Shown piece by piece: positions 1 to 8,428 of a stretch of DNA of 64,000 nt; the stretch's first letter is position 1; each line of letters starts with the position of its first letter. A model generated the notes under the pieces. It had not been told where the DNA came from. It worked only from the letters and a program-made list of their open reading frames with translations, and made no database searches. The stretch is from positions 1 through 64,000 of the forward strand of contig SSFI01000003.1 in assembly GCA_008015325.1 (NCBI GenBank), given 5' to 3'. This DNA is from Rheinheimera sp. Its GTDB lineage: Bacteria; Pseudomonadota; Gammaproteobacteria; Enterobacterales; Alteromonadaceae. The translations under genes were made by a program, and so were the position numbers.

Positions 1-5
1 ACGGA

Positions 6-82
<77 letters not shown>

Positions 83-90
83 ACTAAATA

Positions 91-113
91 ACCAGCATCA
101 TGCTGGTTTTTTT
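91..113 (+). terminator. Rho-independent terminator after tRNA-fMet
   Basis: Seven-bp stem ACCAGCA / TGCTGGT with a 3-nt TCA loop, followed by a run of T. It lies directly downstream of the tRNA gene. Confidence 0.9.
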
Positions 114-184
114 GTGTCCGAAATTTGTGGTTAGCCGACGACGGTCGACGGTTCGCTCTTCACACCCTCTTTGGCCTCAACGCC

Positions 185-274
185 TTACGCTGTTCCTACA
201 GTTGCCTGCTCCAGCCACTCTTTGCGCGATATGCCAAAGCGCTGGCGAAAAAGCCTATGAAAAGCTGCGACGCT
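185..274 (-). pseudogene. Relic of the C-terminal end of an AraC/XylS-family regulator
   Basis: On the minus strand a 29-codon open stretch between two stops reads SVAAFHRLFRQRFGISRKEW and then LEQATVGTA. This closely resembles the last helix-turn-helix of AraC/XylS regulators, whose signature is a F-x-R-x-F-x-x-x-F-G-x-S-P segment. An in-frame stop lies at 275-277, just before the helix, and no start or sensor domain is readable upstream. It is therefore a decayed fragment and not a gene. It sits between the tRNA-fMet terminator and a lipoprotein gene, so the rest may have been lost in a rearrangement next to the tRNA. Confidence 0.55.
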
Positions 275-512
275 TTAGGTGTCAAGCTGGGCAGTGTTGT
301 AAGAGGAACGAGCTGTGAGTTGCAGATTAAGTGTCATAGTGAATCGCGCTGTTATGCAGGCTTTCGTCATAAGTTGTTTTTGGCAGGATATTACCGTCAC
401 AGTGTTAAATTTTTAACTCAGCCCTTGAATTGTCGAGAACCAGCGCCATCAAACAACTATCTTCGGTGGAGTTTTCCCGCTGTTTTTTTATGTAGATGCT
501 ATGGAGCTGCCA
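275..512. other. Non-coding gap before the lipoprotein gene
   Basis: Together with 114-184 this forms about 400 nt without an intact gene, apart from the AraC-like relic. A 152-codon forward open frame (125-583) crosses it, but it is rich in Cys, Arg and Ser, matches no family and runs out of frame into the lipoprotein gene, so I read it as chance. The right end should hold the promoter of the lipoprotein gene; I see no clear -35/-10 pair. Confidence 0.5.
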
Positions 513-1076
513 ATGTCCTTCACTCGTCCTTTGTTAACAGCCGGTCTGGCTTTTCTGCTGACCAGCTGTGGTTATCTCAGTGAGAACCCCAAAACTGCAT
601 TAGAGCAACAATGGTTGCAGCAAGATCCACAAATCGCCGAAGCGGTGAAGCAAATCCGGGAACAAGGCCTTGCGGCAGTGGCCGGCAGTGCTGAAGCCGG
701 CACTGTGGCCGCTTGCGTCGCAAGCCGACTGGCAGCAGATCCGATGGGTAAAATGATTACGGTGGAAGGTGCTTTGGTGGAATCAGCCAAAGTGGCCAAG
801 TTACTGGCTGATATCGAACAGATGTTTTCACAGGAGATCAGTTTTGACAGTGTCGCAGCGATGCTGGAGCACGGCGCCGACGCTGCAGCTTATGCCAAAA
901 CGCTGATCGACCAACAAGGCCTGGAACAGGCCTTAGCGACACTAAAAACACTGGTCGCGCAAAGTCAGCAATTTGCCAGCAAAGACTTAGGCGGCCATTT
1001 ACAGGCACTGATCAGTACCTGCAAAGCGTATGAAGTGCCTGCTGAAGCGCCGGCAGACGCGGCCAATAAAACCTGA
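513..1076 (+). CDS. Small helical lipoprotein of unknown function
   Basis: About 187 residues. An N-terminal signal sequence ends in a lipobox, LLTSC followed by G, so the mature protein should be lipid-anchored at Cys near residue 19. I chose the ATG at 513 over the one at 501 because GGAG lies 6-7 nt before it. The mature part is Ala/Gln/Glu-rich and looks all-helical, with two Cys (in VAACVAS and ISTCKAY) that could form a disulfide. I recognise no domain. It ends 20 nt before the convergent methyltransferase gene. Confidence 0.75.
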   Translation: MSFTRPLLTAGLAFLLTSCGYLSENPKTALEQQWLQQDPQIAEAVKQIREQGLAAVAGSAEAGTVAACVASRLAADPMGKMITVEGALVESAKVAKLLADIEQMFSQEISFDSVAAMLEHGADAAAYAKTLIDQQGLEQALATLKTLVAQSQQFASKDLGGHLQALISTCKAYEVPAEAPADAANKT

Positions 1077-1095
1077 GCCTCTAAGCCTAAACCAG

Positions 1096-2253
1096 TCAGC
1101 CCAGCTCGCTGATCCGGCGCAGATGCGCATAATAAAATCCGTCAAAGCCAGTCGCTGCCGGGCTGATTTGTTGGTCTGACATCAGCACAAAATCTGGCCG
1201 GCTGGCCAGAAACAAGTCGATTTGCCGGCGATTTTCGCTGGGAAAAATCGAACAGGTGGCGTACAGCAGTTCGCCGCCGACCATCAGCATTTTACTGTAA
1301 CGCTGCAAAATATCCTGCTGCAGTAGCTGCAACTCAGCCAGCCGCATTGGTGCGCGCCATTTTGCGTCCGGATTACGCCGCAGTACGCCGCTACCGGTAC
1401 AGGGCACATCCAACAGCAGGTGATCAGCTTTACCGGCCAGTCGTTTGATGGTTTTGCTGCTGCTGATAAGCCTCGTTTCGATATTGCCGGCGCCTGCTCT
1501 GTTGGCACGTTGCTGCAGATTATCCAGTTTCCACTGTTCCACATCCATTGCCAGTAAACGGCCCTTGCCTTGCATCGCCGCAGCTAATGCCAGTGTTTTG
1601 CCACCAGCACCGGCACAGGCGTCAATGACCCGGCTGCCGGGTTTCACCGGCAACGCTGCAACGACTAGTTGGGAGCCGGCGTCTTGCTGTTCAAACCAGC
1701 CTTGTTTAAAGGCTTGAGTCTGAAATAGTGCTGCGTCAGAAGTGATTTGTAATGCGGTATCAACACCAGCGACCGGCTGGCTCTGAATACCCGCTTGTGC
1801 CAGCGCTTGTCGCAGCTGGTCCCGACTGGTTTTAAGTAAGTTGACCCGAATATAACGTGGCGCCGCCTGTGCCAGTGCTGCCCGCTCCGCCGACCAGTCA
1901 GCGCCAAGTTCAGCCTGCCCCAGTTGTTCCAGCCAATCCGGACAACCGTCCTGCAGCTGCTGTGATAGTTGCTGCCACTGCTGCTGTGCCGATTCTGTCG
2001 CTTGTTGCTGACTGAAATAGGCTGCAATCAGCGCGGTCAGGCTTTTATTAGCACCGGCAAGCGCCTGATAGGCATTGAGCCGTCGCAGTAAAGCACCACA
2101 ATGCGCCACGGTCTGTGCTTGCTGTGCAAGCGCCGGTTTGTGCTGGCTAAACACCTGCGACATCGCGCGTTCCAGTTGCTGGTCCTGCTCTAATACCAGT
2201 TGCAGAATGGCGCTGATAAGCGTTGTAACGACGTCGTGCGGGCTTGATGACAT
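1096..2253 (-). CDS. NOP2/Sun (RsmB-type) RNA m5C methyltransferase
   Basis: A 385-residue class I SAM-dependent RNA methyltransferase. The C-terminal two thirds carry the family signatures: the SAM-binding DACAGAGGKTLALAA, the catalytic-loop Cys in DVPCTGSG and the second conserved Cys in YATCSIFPSEN. The two-cysteine arrangement is what makes 5-methylcytosine in RNA. The N-terminal third lacks an obvious NusB-like signature and the protein is shorter than E. coli RsmB (429), and it is not next to fmt/def, so it is probably a paralogue with a different rRNA or tRNA target. Start ATG 2253 has GGAA 7-8 nt upstream. Not in an operon. Confidence 0.88.
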   Translation of the reverse strand: MSSSPHDVVTTLISAILQLVLEQDQQLERAMSQVFSQHKPALAQQAQTVAHCGALLRRLNAYQALAGANKSLTALIAAYFSQQQATESAQQQWQQLSQQLQDGCPDWLEQLGQAELGADWSAERAALAQAAPRYIRVNLLKTSRDQLRQALAQAGIQSQPVAGVDTALQITSDAALFQTQAFKQGWFEQQDAGSQLVVAALPVKPGSRVIDACAGAGGKTLALAAAMQGKGRLLAMDVEQWKLDNLQQRANRAGAGNIETRLISSSKTIKRLAGKADHLLLDVPCTGSGVLRRNPDAKWRAPMRLAELQLLQQDILQRYSKMLMVGGELLYATCSIFPSENRRQIDLFLASRPDFVLMSDQQISPAATGFDGFYYAHLRRISELG

Positions 2254-2537
2254 ATTGAATTCCGGGCAGCACGCAGCGGGACAAGTTCCCGCTGCAAAGT
2301 GGCGCGATCATAAAAGCAGACCCGCACTAACACAAGCGCAGAAACGCTTGTTTGCCAGCTCTGGCGCACCACGCCGGTCGGGTAGCAATAAAAAATTCCC
2401 CGGCAGGTGTCGCCGGCAACGCTGATGATTGATGGTAAAACAGACATGTCGTCACAGGCATTTTGCTGTGCACAAGGGGCCGACAGTGAACGAAGTTATT
2501 GACAGCTGGTGGTATTAATTCATGATCACAACATTAT

Positions 2538-3239
2538 TTGCTGCAGCGGAATACCAGATTGTCCCGATTAAAACTTCTTGCTTTGGCTTGCTTGTGTTGG
2601 AATGCCGTCGCTGCTGAACCGGCCAGGATCCTGACGTCAGAAAAAATGCCATTTAACTATATGGAGCATGAACAAATCAGCGGCATCTCAGTTGATGTGC
2701 TGCAAGTGTTGTTTGAGCAAAAATTGCCGGTCCCGGTTGAAATGATGCCCTGGCCTAGAGTGTATGCCACCGCGCTGGCGAGTTTTGCTGATATCCGCAA
2801 ACACCGGTTGGTGGTGGCCGGATTACGTGCCGGTTGGCTCAGTGAGCAGTTTAAGGCCGCTGGCATTCAGATTGAAACTGTCGGCAGCTATCAGCAAGGT
2901 ATGGATATGTTGCTGAAAAAACGGGCGCAGCTGTGGCTATCGACCGATTTGGAAGAACAGGTTCTACAGGCAAGACATCCGGATGCACCGTCTCTGGCGG
3001 TTGTTTGGCGTTTAATGTGTTCAGAAAACTATTTTGGCCTGTCACCGGGTTCAGATCCGGCTTTGTTCGCGCACCTGCAGAAAAAATATCAGCAACTCTC
3101 AAGCTCAAAACAACTCATGGCCGTGCAGCAGAAATGGCAATCCCGTTTGAAGCTGCCGCTAGCTTATACACCTGCCACCGGGTTCTATTTACAGGATGCT
3201 GATCTGTTGCGCTGTGAGCCCAGCAGCGAAGCCGGATAA
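2538..3239 (+). CDS. Periplasmic solute-binding-like protein (SBP_bac_3 type)
   Basis: About 230 residues with an N-terminal signal peptide ending near AVAAEP, then the pattern of small extracellular binding proteins related to amino-acid ABC transporters (an early E-K-M-P-F-N-Y segment and GISVDVLQVLF). No permease or ATPase gene is nearby, so it may act as a sensor or orphan binding protein. The start is uncertain: there is no in-frame ATG, and TTG 2538 or TTG 2559 are the candidates; 2559 has GCGGA about 8 nt before it and gives a shorter, more usual signal peptide. It ends 20 nt before chrA and is probably co-transcribed with it. Confidence 0.75.
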   Translation: MLQRNTRLSRLKLLALACLCWNAVAAEPARILTSEKMPFNYMEHEQISGISVDVLQVLFEQKLPVPVEMMPWPRVYATALASFADIRKHRLVVAGLRAGWLSEQFKAAGIQIETVGSYQQGMDMLLKKRAQLWLSTDLEEQVLQARHPDAPSLAVVWRLMCSENYFGLSPGSDPALFAHLQKKYQQLSSSKQLMAVQQKWQSRLKLPLAYTPATGFYLQDADLLRCEPSSEAG

Positions 3240-3259
3240 TACCGATACAGGTTTTTTAA

Positions 3260-4417
3260 ATGATTGCACGATTTGTCGATATTTTTTGGCAGTTTTTCCG
3301 CCTCGGATTGACTTCATTTGGCGGGCCTGCTGCGCATCTGGTTTATTTTGAGCGCCGGTTTGTCACAGACAAAGCCTGGCTGACCCCGGTGCAATATCAG
3401 CAACTGGTTGCGCTCTGTCAGTTTTTGCCTGGGCCTGCATCCAGTCAGGTTGGGATTGGCATCGGCCTGCAGCGTGGCGGATATGCCGGAGCCACGCTGG
3501 CGTTTCTGGGCTTTACCCTGCCGTCTTTTGCGCTGATGACGCTGGCCGGCTGGTATGGCCTGCAGTGGTTGGGGCCTCCTGCGCTCCAGGGGGCACTATG
3601 CGCTCTGGCTGTGATTGTCGCCCATGCGGTTTTTTTAATGAGCAAATCACTGACTCCAGACTGGCCGCGCCGGGTGCTCGGCTTGATGGGCTTCTGCGCT
3701 TTTTTGCTGGTGCAGCACCCTGCGTTGCAACTGTTCACGCTGCTGTTGTTTGCCTTGGCAGGGGCTCTGTTACTACGCCCCGCCTGGCTTACAGAGAACA
3801 CTGCCTTACAGACGCCCCGGCCAGCCTCGCTGATATTATTGTTGATCTTTGCTGTCTTATTAACAGGTCTGCCAGTGCTGGCATTGCTGTGGCACAACGC
3901 GCCGCTGCTGCAGTTATTTGAGCAGTGTTTTCAGGCCGGTGCACTGGTATTTGGCGGTGGCCATGTGGTGTTGCCCCTGTTGGAGCAACAGACCGCCGGG
4001 ATTATCGGCCAAGCCGAATTTCTGGCCGGCTATGCCGCGGCTCAGCTAATGCCGGGGCCACTATTTAGTTTTGCCGCCTATCTGGGCGCTGCGGCCGGGC
4101 ATGGCATCCTGGGGGCTGTGTTGGCCACATTGGCCATCTTTTTGCCCGGAGCACTGTTAGTTGGAGCGATCTGGCCATGGTGGCATCGCCTGAGTCGTAA
4201 CCGCGCCCTGCTTGGTGCTGTCGCGGCTGTCAATTGCGCTGTCGTTGGCTTGTTGGCTGCCGGTTGGTGGCAATTCGTGCTGCCCCATGCAGTCACTGCA
4301 AGCTGGCATTGGCTCTGTGTCGGCGGCGGAATGTTGTTGGTGCTGCGGGGTTGGTGCACACCGGTGCTATTGGTGCCACTTGCCAGCCTGCTGTTTGCCG
4401 TTGGTGCTGCGCTTTAA
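3260..4417 (+). CDS. chrA: Chromate transporter ChrA (two-domain CHR family)
   Basis: A 385-residue polytopic membrane protein of the CHR family, which exports chromate by a proton-linked mechanism. Both homologous halves are present: the N-terminal half has FGGPAAH and PGPASSQ, the C-terminal half FGGGHVVLP and PGPLFS. This is the long, duplicated form. The gene follows the binding-protein gene by 20 nt. No chrB-type regulator or other metal-resistance gene is next to it, so the substrate could be another oxyanion. Confidence 0.88.
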   Translation: MIARFVDIFWQFFRLGLTSFGGPAAHLVYFERRFVTDKAWLTPVQYQQLVALCQFLPGPASSQVGIGIGLQRGGYAGATLAFLGFTLPSFALMTLAGWYGLQWLGPPALQGALCALAVIVAHAVFLMSKSLTPDWPRRVLGLMGFCAFLLVQHPALQLFTLLLFALAGALLLRPAWLTENTALQTPRPASLILLLIFAVLLTGLPVLALLWHNAPLLQLFEQCFQAGALVFGGGHVVLPLLEQQTAGIIGQAEFLAGYAAAQLMPGPLFSFAAYLGAAAGHGILGAVLATLAIFLPGALLVGAIWPWWHRLSRNRALLGAVAAVNCAVVGLLAAGWWQFVLPHAVTASWHWLCVGGGMLLVLRGWCTPVLLVPLASLLFAVGAAL

Positions 4418-4500
4418 CTGCAACAGACATCGCGGTTCTGCGGCCCTTTTGACGTCAGCCAGTTGTATCGCCCTGTTATTCTGTATATAAATGAATGTAG

Positions 4501-4513
4501 GAATAACTTATTC
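4501..4513. promoter_or_regulatory. Candidate MurR operator, site A (GAATA-N3-TATTC)
   Basis: Perfect inverted repeat GAATA-ACT-TATTC, extended by one pair to GGAATA/TATTCC at 4500-4514. It lies 30 nt before the ATG of the serine hydrolase gene at 4544, the first gene of the murein locus. The same motif recurs at 20640 (perfect), 8373 and 26518 (one mismatch each), always in promoter regions of the locus. Assignment to MurR is inference from location. Confidence 0.6.
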
Positions 4514-4543
4514 CATCACCCATATACCGACCGGAGCAGGCCT

Positions 4544-5812
4544 ATGCCAATAAGTTTGATGCGCGTCCCGCTGCTTAGCGGGGTTTTGTTGCTGAGTGCC
4601 TGCCAGCACGCCGCCCCCCGTATCACGCCGCAAATGGACGCTGTCGCTGCGCAGAGTGACATGTTGCAGCAATGGGTGGCAGACGCCGCGCCGCAGATCG
4701 CCGCCAATCCGGAGCAATACCGGCTGCAAATTTTACTCACGGAGATCCAGCGGGATCAAGCCGCCCGCCCCGTGCTGCGTCAACACCAATACCGTGCGGA
4801 TGCGGAGTATCTGTATCCGGCATCAACAGTGAAACTGGCGATAGCCGCACTGGCGCTGGAATATCTGCAGCAGTTATCAGTTTATGGTGTGACCGCAGAT
4901 ACTATTATGCAGACCGAGCCGCTGCTACCCGGTGATACTTTAGTGAACCGCGATAGCAGCGCAGAGTCGGGTCTGCCGACCGTCCGGCACTATGTGAAAA
5001 AAATCCTGCTGGTCAGCGATAACGACGCTTACAACCGCTTGTATGAATTGCTGGGCCAGCAATACATTCATTTGCGGCTGGTAACTTTGGGTTTTACTGA
5101 TGCGCAGATCTTACACCGGCTGGAACGGCCTCTGAGCGCCGAACAAAATCGTGCGACCAATGCAGTCGCTTTTTATGACAGCACCGGTCGGCTGTTATAT
5201 CGTCAGCCCGCCCGCTATGCTCAGGCGCTGCCGGCGCGTCCCTATACACCGGTCGGTCAGGATCACCTGCAAGACGGTGTACGGCAAGGCAAACCATTCG
5301 ATTTTAGTCAGAAAAACCGCTGGACCTTGTCGCATATGCACCGGATGATCCAGTTAATTATGTTGCCAGAAAGCCTACCGCCAGAGTCTCGTTTGCAGTT
5401 GTCAGCGGCCGATTTACAGTTTTTGCAACAGCAGATGGCGCAATTGCCGGGTGACAGTCAGGACCCGCGGTATGATCCGGCCCAATACTGGCCGGCCTAT
5501 GTAAAATTTCTGCTGTATGGCGCCGCCAAAGACGCCGTGCCCGACCCTCAGGTGCACCTTCACAATAAGGTCGGCGATGCTTATGGCTTTTTACTCGACA
5601 GTGCTTACATCCGGGATGATTGCAGTGGCGCTGAGTTTATGTTGTCGGCTGCTTTGTACGTCAACAAGGATGGCGTGCTTAATGATGACCAGTACGACTA
5701 TGACACTGTGGGGTTACCTTTGTTAAAGCGCCTTGGCGAGCGCGCGCTGGCGCATGCCAGAAGCAAGGGGCCAAAGCAGTGTGTGGTTCCGGCCCTGATG
5801 CGAAGGCTTTAA
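4544..5812 (+). CDS. Serine hydrolase lipoprotein, class A beta-lactamase fold
   Basis: About 422 residues from ATG 4544, which has GGAG 8 nt upstream; an in-frame upstream extension from 4463 lacks a ribosome site and is dropped. A signal sequence ends in the lipobox LLSAC. The penicilloyl-serine transferase motifs are in order: S-T-V-K (Ser94, Lys97), S-D-N (Ser158) and a K-V-G in HNKVGDAYG near the C-terminus. I do not see a clear E-x-x-L-N omega loop, so a murein-peptide or D-amino-acid hydrolase is more likely than an antibiotic-degrading enzyme. It opens the murein locus and overlaps the convergent epimerase gene by 4 nt. Confidence 0.75.
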   Translation: MPISLMRVPLLSGVLLLSACQHAAPRITPQMDAVAAQSDMLQQWVADAAPQIAANPEQYRLQILLTEIQRDQAARPVLRQHQYRADAEYLYPASTVKLAIAALALEYLQQLSVYGVTADTIMQTEPLLPGDTLVNRDSSAESGLPTVRHYVKKILLVSDNDAYNRLYELLGQQYIHLRLVTLGFTDAQILHRLERPLSAEQNRATNAVAFYDSTGRLLYRQPARYAQALPARPYTPVGQDHLQDGVRQGKPFDFSQKNRWTLSHMHRMIQLIMLPESLPPESRLQLSAADLQFLQQQMAQLPGDSQDPRYDPAQYWPAYVKFLLYGAAKDAVPDPQVHLHNKVGDAYGFLLDSAYIRDDCSGAEFMLSAALYVNKDGVLNDDQYDYDTVGLPLLKRLGERALAHARSKGPKQCVVPALMRRL

Positions 5813-6921
5813 CCCGGTAATGCCGCTAACGGCCATGGCGTTAAGCCGCGGATGGACTGAATACCCAGACCGCAGCTTTGATTAAGTTCAATGCGAGGGC
5901 CGGCAAAACGGCTGCCGCCACTGACCGGGTCGAAACTGGACAAAGTCGGACCATCTAAATCCAGATAACGAATGGTCTGCGGAAAAGCCGCTGCCAGATG
6001 TGCGGCCGCGGCAACGCTGATGGACGATTCCAGCATAGATCCGAGCATGCAAGTTTTACCTGCCACATCAGCGAGCGTTAAAACCTGTAGCGCACCGCTG
6101 ATCCCACCGGTTTTCATCAGTTTAATGTTGATAATATCGCAGCAGTCCAGTGCCAGCAGCGTCACTACGTCGGCCGGGCTATAGGCACTTTCATCGGCCA
6201 TCACCGGTGTCAGGACTGCATCTTTCACCGCCTTTAAACCAGCAAGATCGGCGGCCGGCACTGGTTGTTCGACCAATTCAGGCACGATGCCGGCGGCTTC
6301 AATTTGGCGTAAAGCGCGGATACTTTGTTTAGCGGTCCAGGCCTGATTCACATCCAGCCGTAGTTTGATCTGGCCAGGAATCGCGCGATGGATAGCCAAT
6401 ACCCGTTCGACGTCAAGTTCTGGCTCACTGCCCAGTTTGATTTTAAGTTGCTGATATCCGGCGGCCACTGCAGCTAAAGCATCGCTCACCATCTCGTCGA
6501 CCGGATTCATACTGATCGTGATGTCTGTCGTCAATGTAGTGGGTTCAGCGCCAAGCAGCTGGCACAGCGGTACAGCAAATAATTGTGCCCGGACATCATA
6601 AAGTGCGATCTCCAGCGCCGCTTTGGCGCTGCTGTTGCCAACTATCCGCCGTTGCAGCTGATGCAATAGCGCCTGAAAGTTCAGGATGGATTGTCCGACC
6701 AGCAGCGGTTTAAACACCGTGTGGATCACTGCCTGCATCGATTGCAGACTATCGCCGCTGATGACCAGCGTTGGTGCCGCTTCGCCATAACCACAAAGAC
6801 CATTTTCCAGTTCAATGCGTACGACCAGATCTAGCACAGAATCGACGCGGCGCAGCGCGGTGACAAAAGGCGTTTTTAATGGCACTTCCAGTAAAAAAGT
6901 GTCGATGTTAAGGATGCGCAT
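5809..6921 (-). CDS. ycjG: L-Ala-D/L-Glu (dipeptide) epimerase
   Basis: A 370-residue enolase-superfamily enzyme of the muconate-lactonizing subgroup. It epimerises the D-Glu of L-Ala-D-Glu to L-Ala-L-Glu so that the murein dipeptide can be digested by ordinary peptidases. Visible signatures are K-I-K in QLKIKLG (catalytic base), the metal ligands in LRLDVNQAW, ELVEQP and MADES, and the second Lys in INIKLMKTGG. Start ATG 6921 has GGGAGA upstream and overlaps the end of the NlpC/P60 gene by 14 nt, so the two are translated together: the endopeptidase makes the dipeptide that the epimerase uses. Confidence 0.92.
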   Translation of the reverse strand: MRILNIDTFLLEVPLKTPFVTALRRVDSVLDLVVRIELENGLCGYGEAAPTLVISGDSLQSMQAVIHTVFKPLLVGQSILNFQALLHQLQRRIVGNSSAKAALEIALYDVRAQLFAVPLCQLLGAEPTTLTTDITISMNPVDEMVSDALAAVAAGYQQLKIKLGSEPELDVERVLAIHRAIPGQIKLRLDVNQAWTAKQSIRALRQIEAAGIVPELVEQPVPAADLAGLKAVKDAVLTPVMADESAYSPADVVTLLALDCCDIINIKLMKTGGISGALQVLTLADVAGKTCMLGSMLESSISVAAAAHLAAAFPQTIRYLDLDGPTLSSFDPVSGGSRFAGPRIELNQSCGLGIQSIRGLTPWPLAALPG

Positions 6922-8350
6922 AGGTCTCCCGCGTCAGGCTTTTGATGTTATAAAGTGCTTGCAGATAGCTGGTGTGCTGATTGAACTGAAGCGGCAACAG
7001 CGGCGTGATACTGACACCGTTGAGTTTACTTTGATAGTACTGGCCATTGCTCTGGAAATAACTGAGGCCATTGACCGAATGAATGACAAACAGCTGCCCG
7101 TTGTCAGCGCGCCCCAGCACCAGCATCACATGGCCTGGGATCAGCAACAAATCACCGGTGCTGGTCTGGCTGAGCGCCTGTGCTTTTTCGGGATCGGTCG
7201 CGTTGTCGAGCTGGATTTCTGCCGCAAAACGCTGTTTGCCAAGACTGCTGGTATTGCGTGGCAACAGCACGCCGAAGGTTTTAAATACCTCACCGATAAA
7301 ACCGGAGCAATCGCGGGCGTTGTAGTCATGGCCCCAGCCGTAGCGCTCACCAAGAAACTTAAATGACTGCCGGATAATATTCGCGCGCGTCAATGGCAAA
7401 TAGCCGGTGCGCACATCCTGACTGCGCGCAATCAGCGCCGGCATCAGCTGTAAATTACCGTCCTGACGCCTGACCGGCAGCTGCACCACATAACTGAACG
7501 CAGAATTTTGATCATGCACCAGTGCCGGGAATTGTTTCAGCAGCGGCAACCGCACGCCCATATCGAGCGCGACTTCGGAAACTGCCGGCTGTTCTGCCGT
7601 GAAATTGGTAAAAGCCCGGGCCCCGCTGACCAGCAAAAAGTCAGGGTTGTTGGCGAAATCTAACGCAGTTGTTTTATCGGTCAGGGCAAAATGTCTGACT
7701 TGCAGCCAGCCACTGTAATGATAGTGCCGGACAAAAGCCCACTGCAGATCCTGGCTGTAATGCAGTACCTGCAGTGGTTGCCCTGGGAATACCGCTGTTT
7801 CCTGAAAACGGTCGATATCGGTATCCATCCCCTCGTTAAACACCCGGTCCAAGGTCGGAAAAGCGCGGATAATGCCGCGACTGCTGACCAGGGCGTACCT
7901 GGCCTGAACTTTGGTCTCATCACTGGCGGATAAGGCGGCCAGCGCCATATTCTGTTGATAACGCGCAAAGTCCGCCGGCGTTAACTGCCGGCCATCGGCA
8001 TAAAACCGCGGCGCTTTGGGCAGTGCGGAGCTTTGCTCAATCAGCGCCAGCAAAGTTTGGCGGCTGTAATGTTCCGGTGCTGAAGCTAAGTCCAGCATAT
8101 CGGGTAAAGTGCGCAGCAGCTGTGCGTTTGTAGCGGCAATTTGTGCTGGTGTGCGCAGAATTTGATCCGGTGTATCTGTGCGGGCCAGCCAATAGTCCGG
8201 CGCCAATTGCGCGGCGCTTAGCAATGGAATATCGTGCGAACTGGCCGTTGTTTCAGCGATCACCGGGCACACTCCTGTGATGACGAGCATCAGACCGCTG
8301 CACAGCAACCGATGCAGCTGGAGCCGTTGCTGAGTGGTTATTCCAAACAT
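6908..8350 (-). CDS. Exported NlpC/P60 murein endopeptidase (YkfC-like, SH3-containing)
   Basis: 480 residues with an N-terminal signal sequence. The C-terminal NlpC/P60 domain has the catalytic Cys in NARDCSGF (Cys348) and the His in GHVMLVLGR. Before it lie a region that looks like the N-terminal stabilising domain and bacterial SH3 folds (FPGQPLQVLHYSQDLQWAFV). This architecture is that of gamma-D-glutamyl-L-diamino acid endopeptidases such as B. cereus YkfC, which release L-Ala-D-Glu from stem peptides; YkfB, the dipeptide epimerase, is its usual partner, as here. Start ATG 8350 has AGG 6 nt upstream. It is divergent from the L,D-transpeptidase gene and shares the operator-like site at 8373. 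Confidence 0.9.
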   Translation of the reverse strand: MFGITTQQRLQLHRLLCSGLMLVITGVCPVIAETTASSHDIPLLSAAQLAPDYWLARTDTPDQILRTPAQIAATNAQLLRTLPDMLDLASAPEHYSRQTLLALIEQSSALPKAPRFYADGRQLTPADFARYQQNMALAALSASDETKVQARYALVSSRGIIRAFPTLDRVFNEGMDTDIDRFQETAVFPGQPLQVLHYSQDLQWAFVRHYHYSGWLQVRHFALTDKTTALDFANNPDFLLVSGARAFTNFTAEQPAVSEVALDMGVRLPLLKQFPALVHDQNSAFSYVVQLPVRRQDGNLQLMPALIARSQDVRTGYLPLTRANIIRQSFKFLGERYGWGHDYNARDCSGFIGEVFKTFGVLLPRNTSSLGKQRFAAEIQLDNATDPEKAQALSQTSTGDLLLIPGHVMLVLGRADNGQLFVIHSVNGLSYFQSNGQYYQSKLNGVSITPLLPLQFNQHTSYLQALYNIKSLTRETYAHP

Positions 8351-8372
8351 TCTAAACCTATCAAGATGGCAG

Positions 8373-8385
8373 GAATTATTTATTC
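8373..8385. promoter_or_regulatory. Candidate MurR operator, site D
   Basis: GAATT-ATT-TATTC, nine of ten positions of the GAATA-N3-TATTC motif. It lies between the divergent NlpC/P60 (start 8350) and L,D-transpeptidase-like (start about 8429) genes, where it could control both. Confidence 0.45.
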
Positions 8386-8428
8386 AAGTATACTGGCCCA
8401 AGATCAAATTACAAGCGAAGGCGACGTG

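Noticed and set aside
125..583. 152-codon forward open frame after tRNA-fMet
   Set aside because: Odd composition, no family pattern, no ribosome site, and it covers an AraC-like relic on the other strand and part of a real lipoprotein gene in another frame.
6815..7366. 183-codon frame antisense to the epimerase and NlpC/P60 genes
   Set aside because: Shadow of two well-supported genes on the other strand; no recognisable domain.
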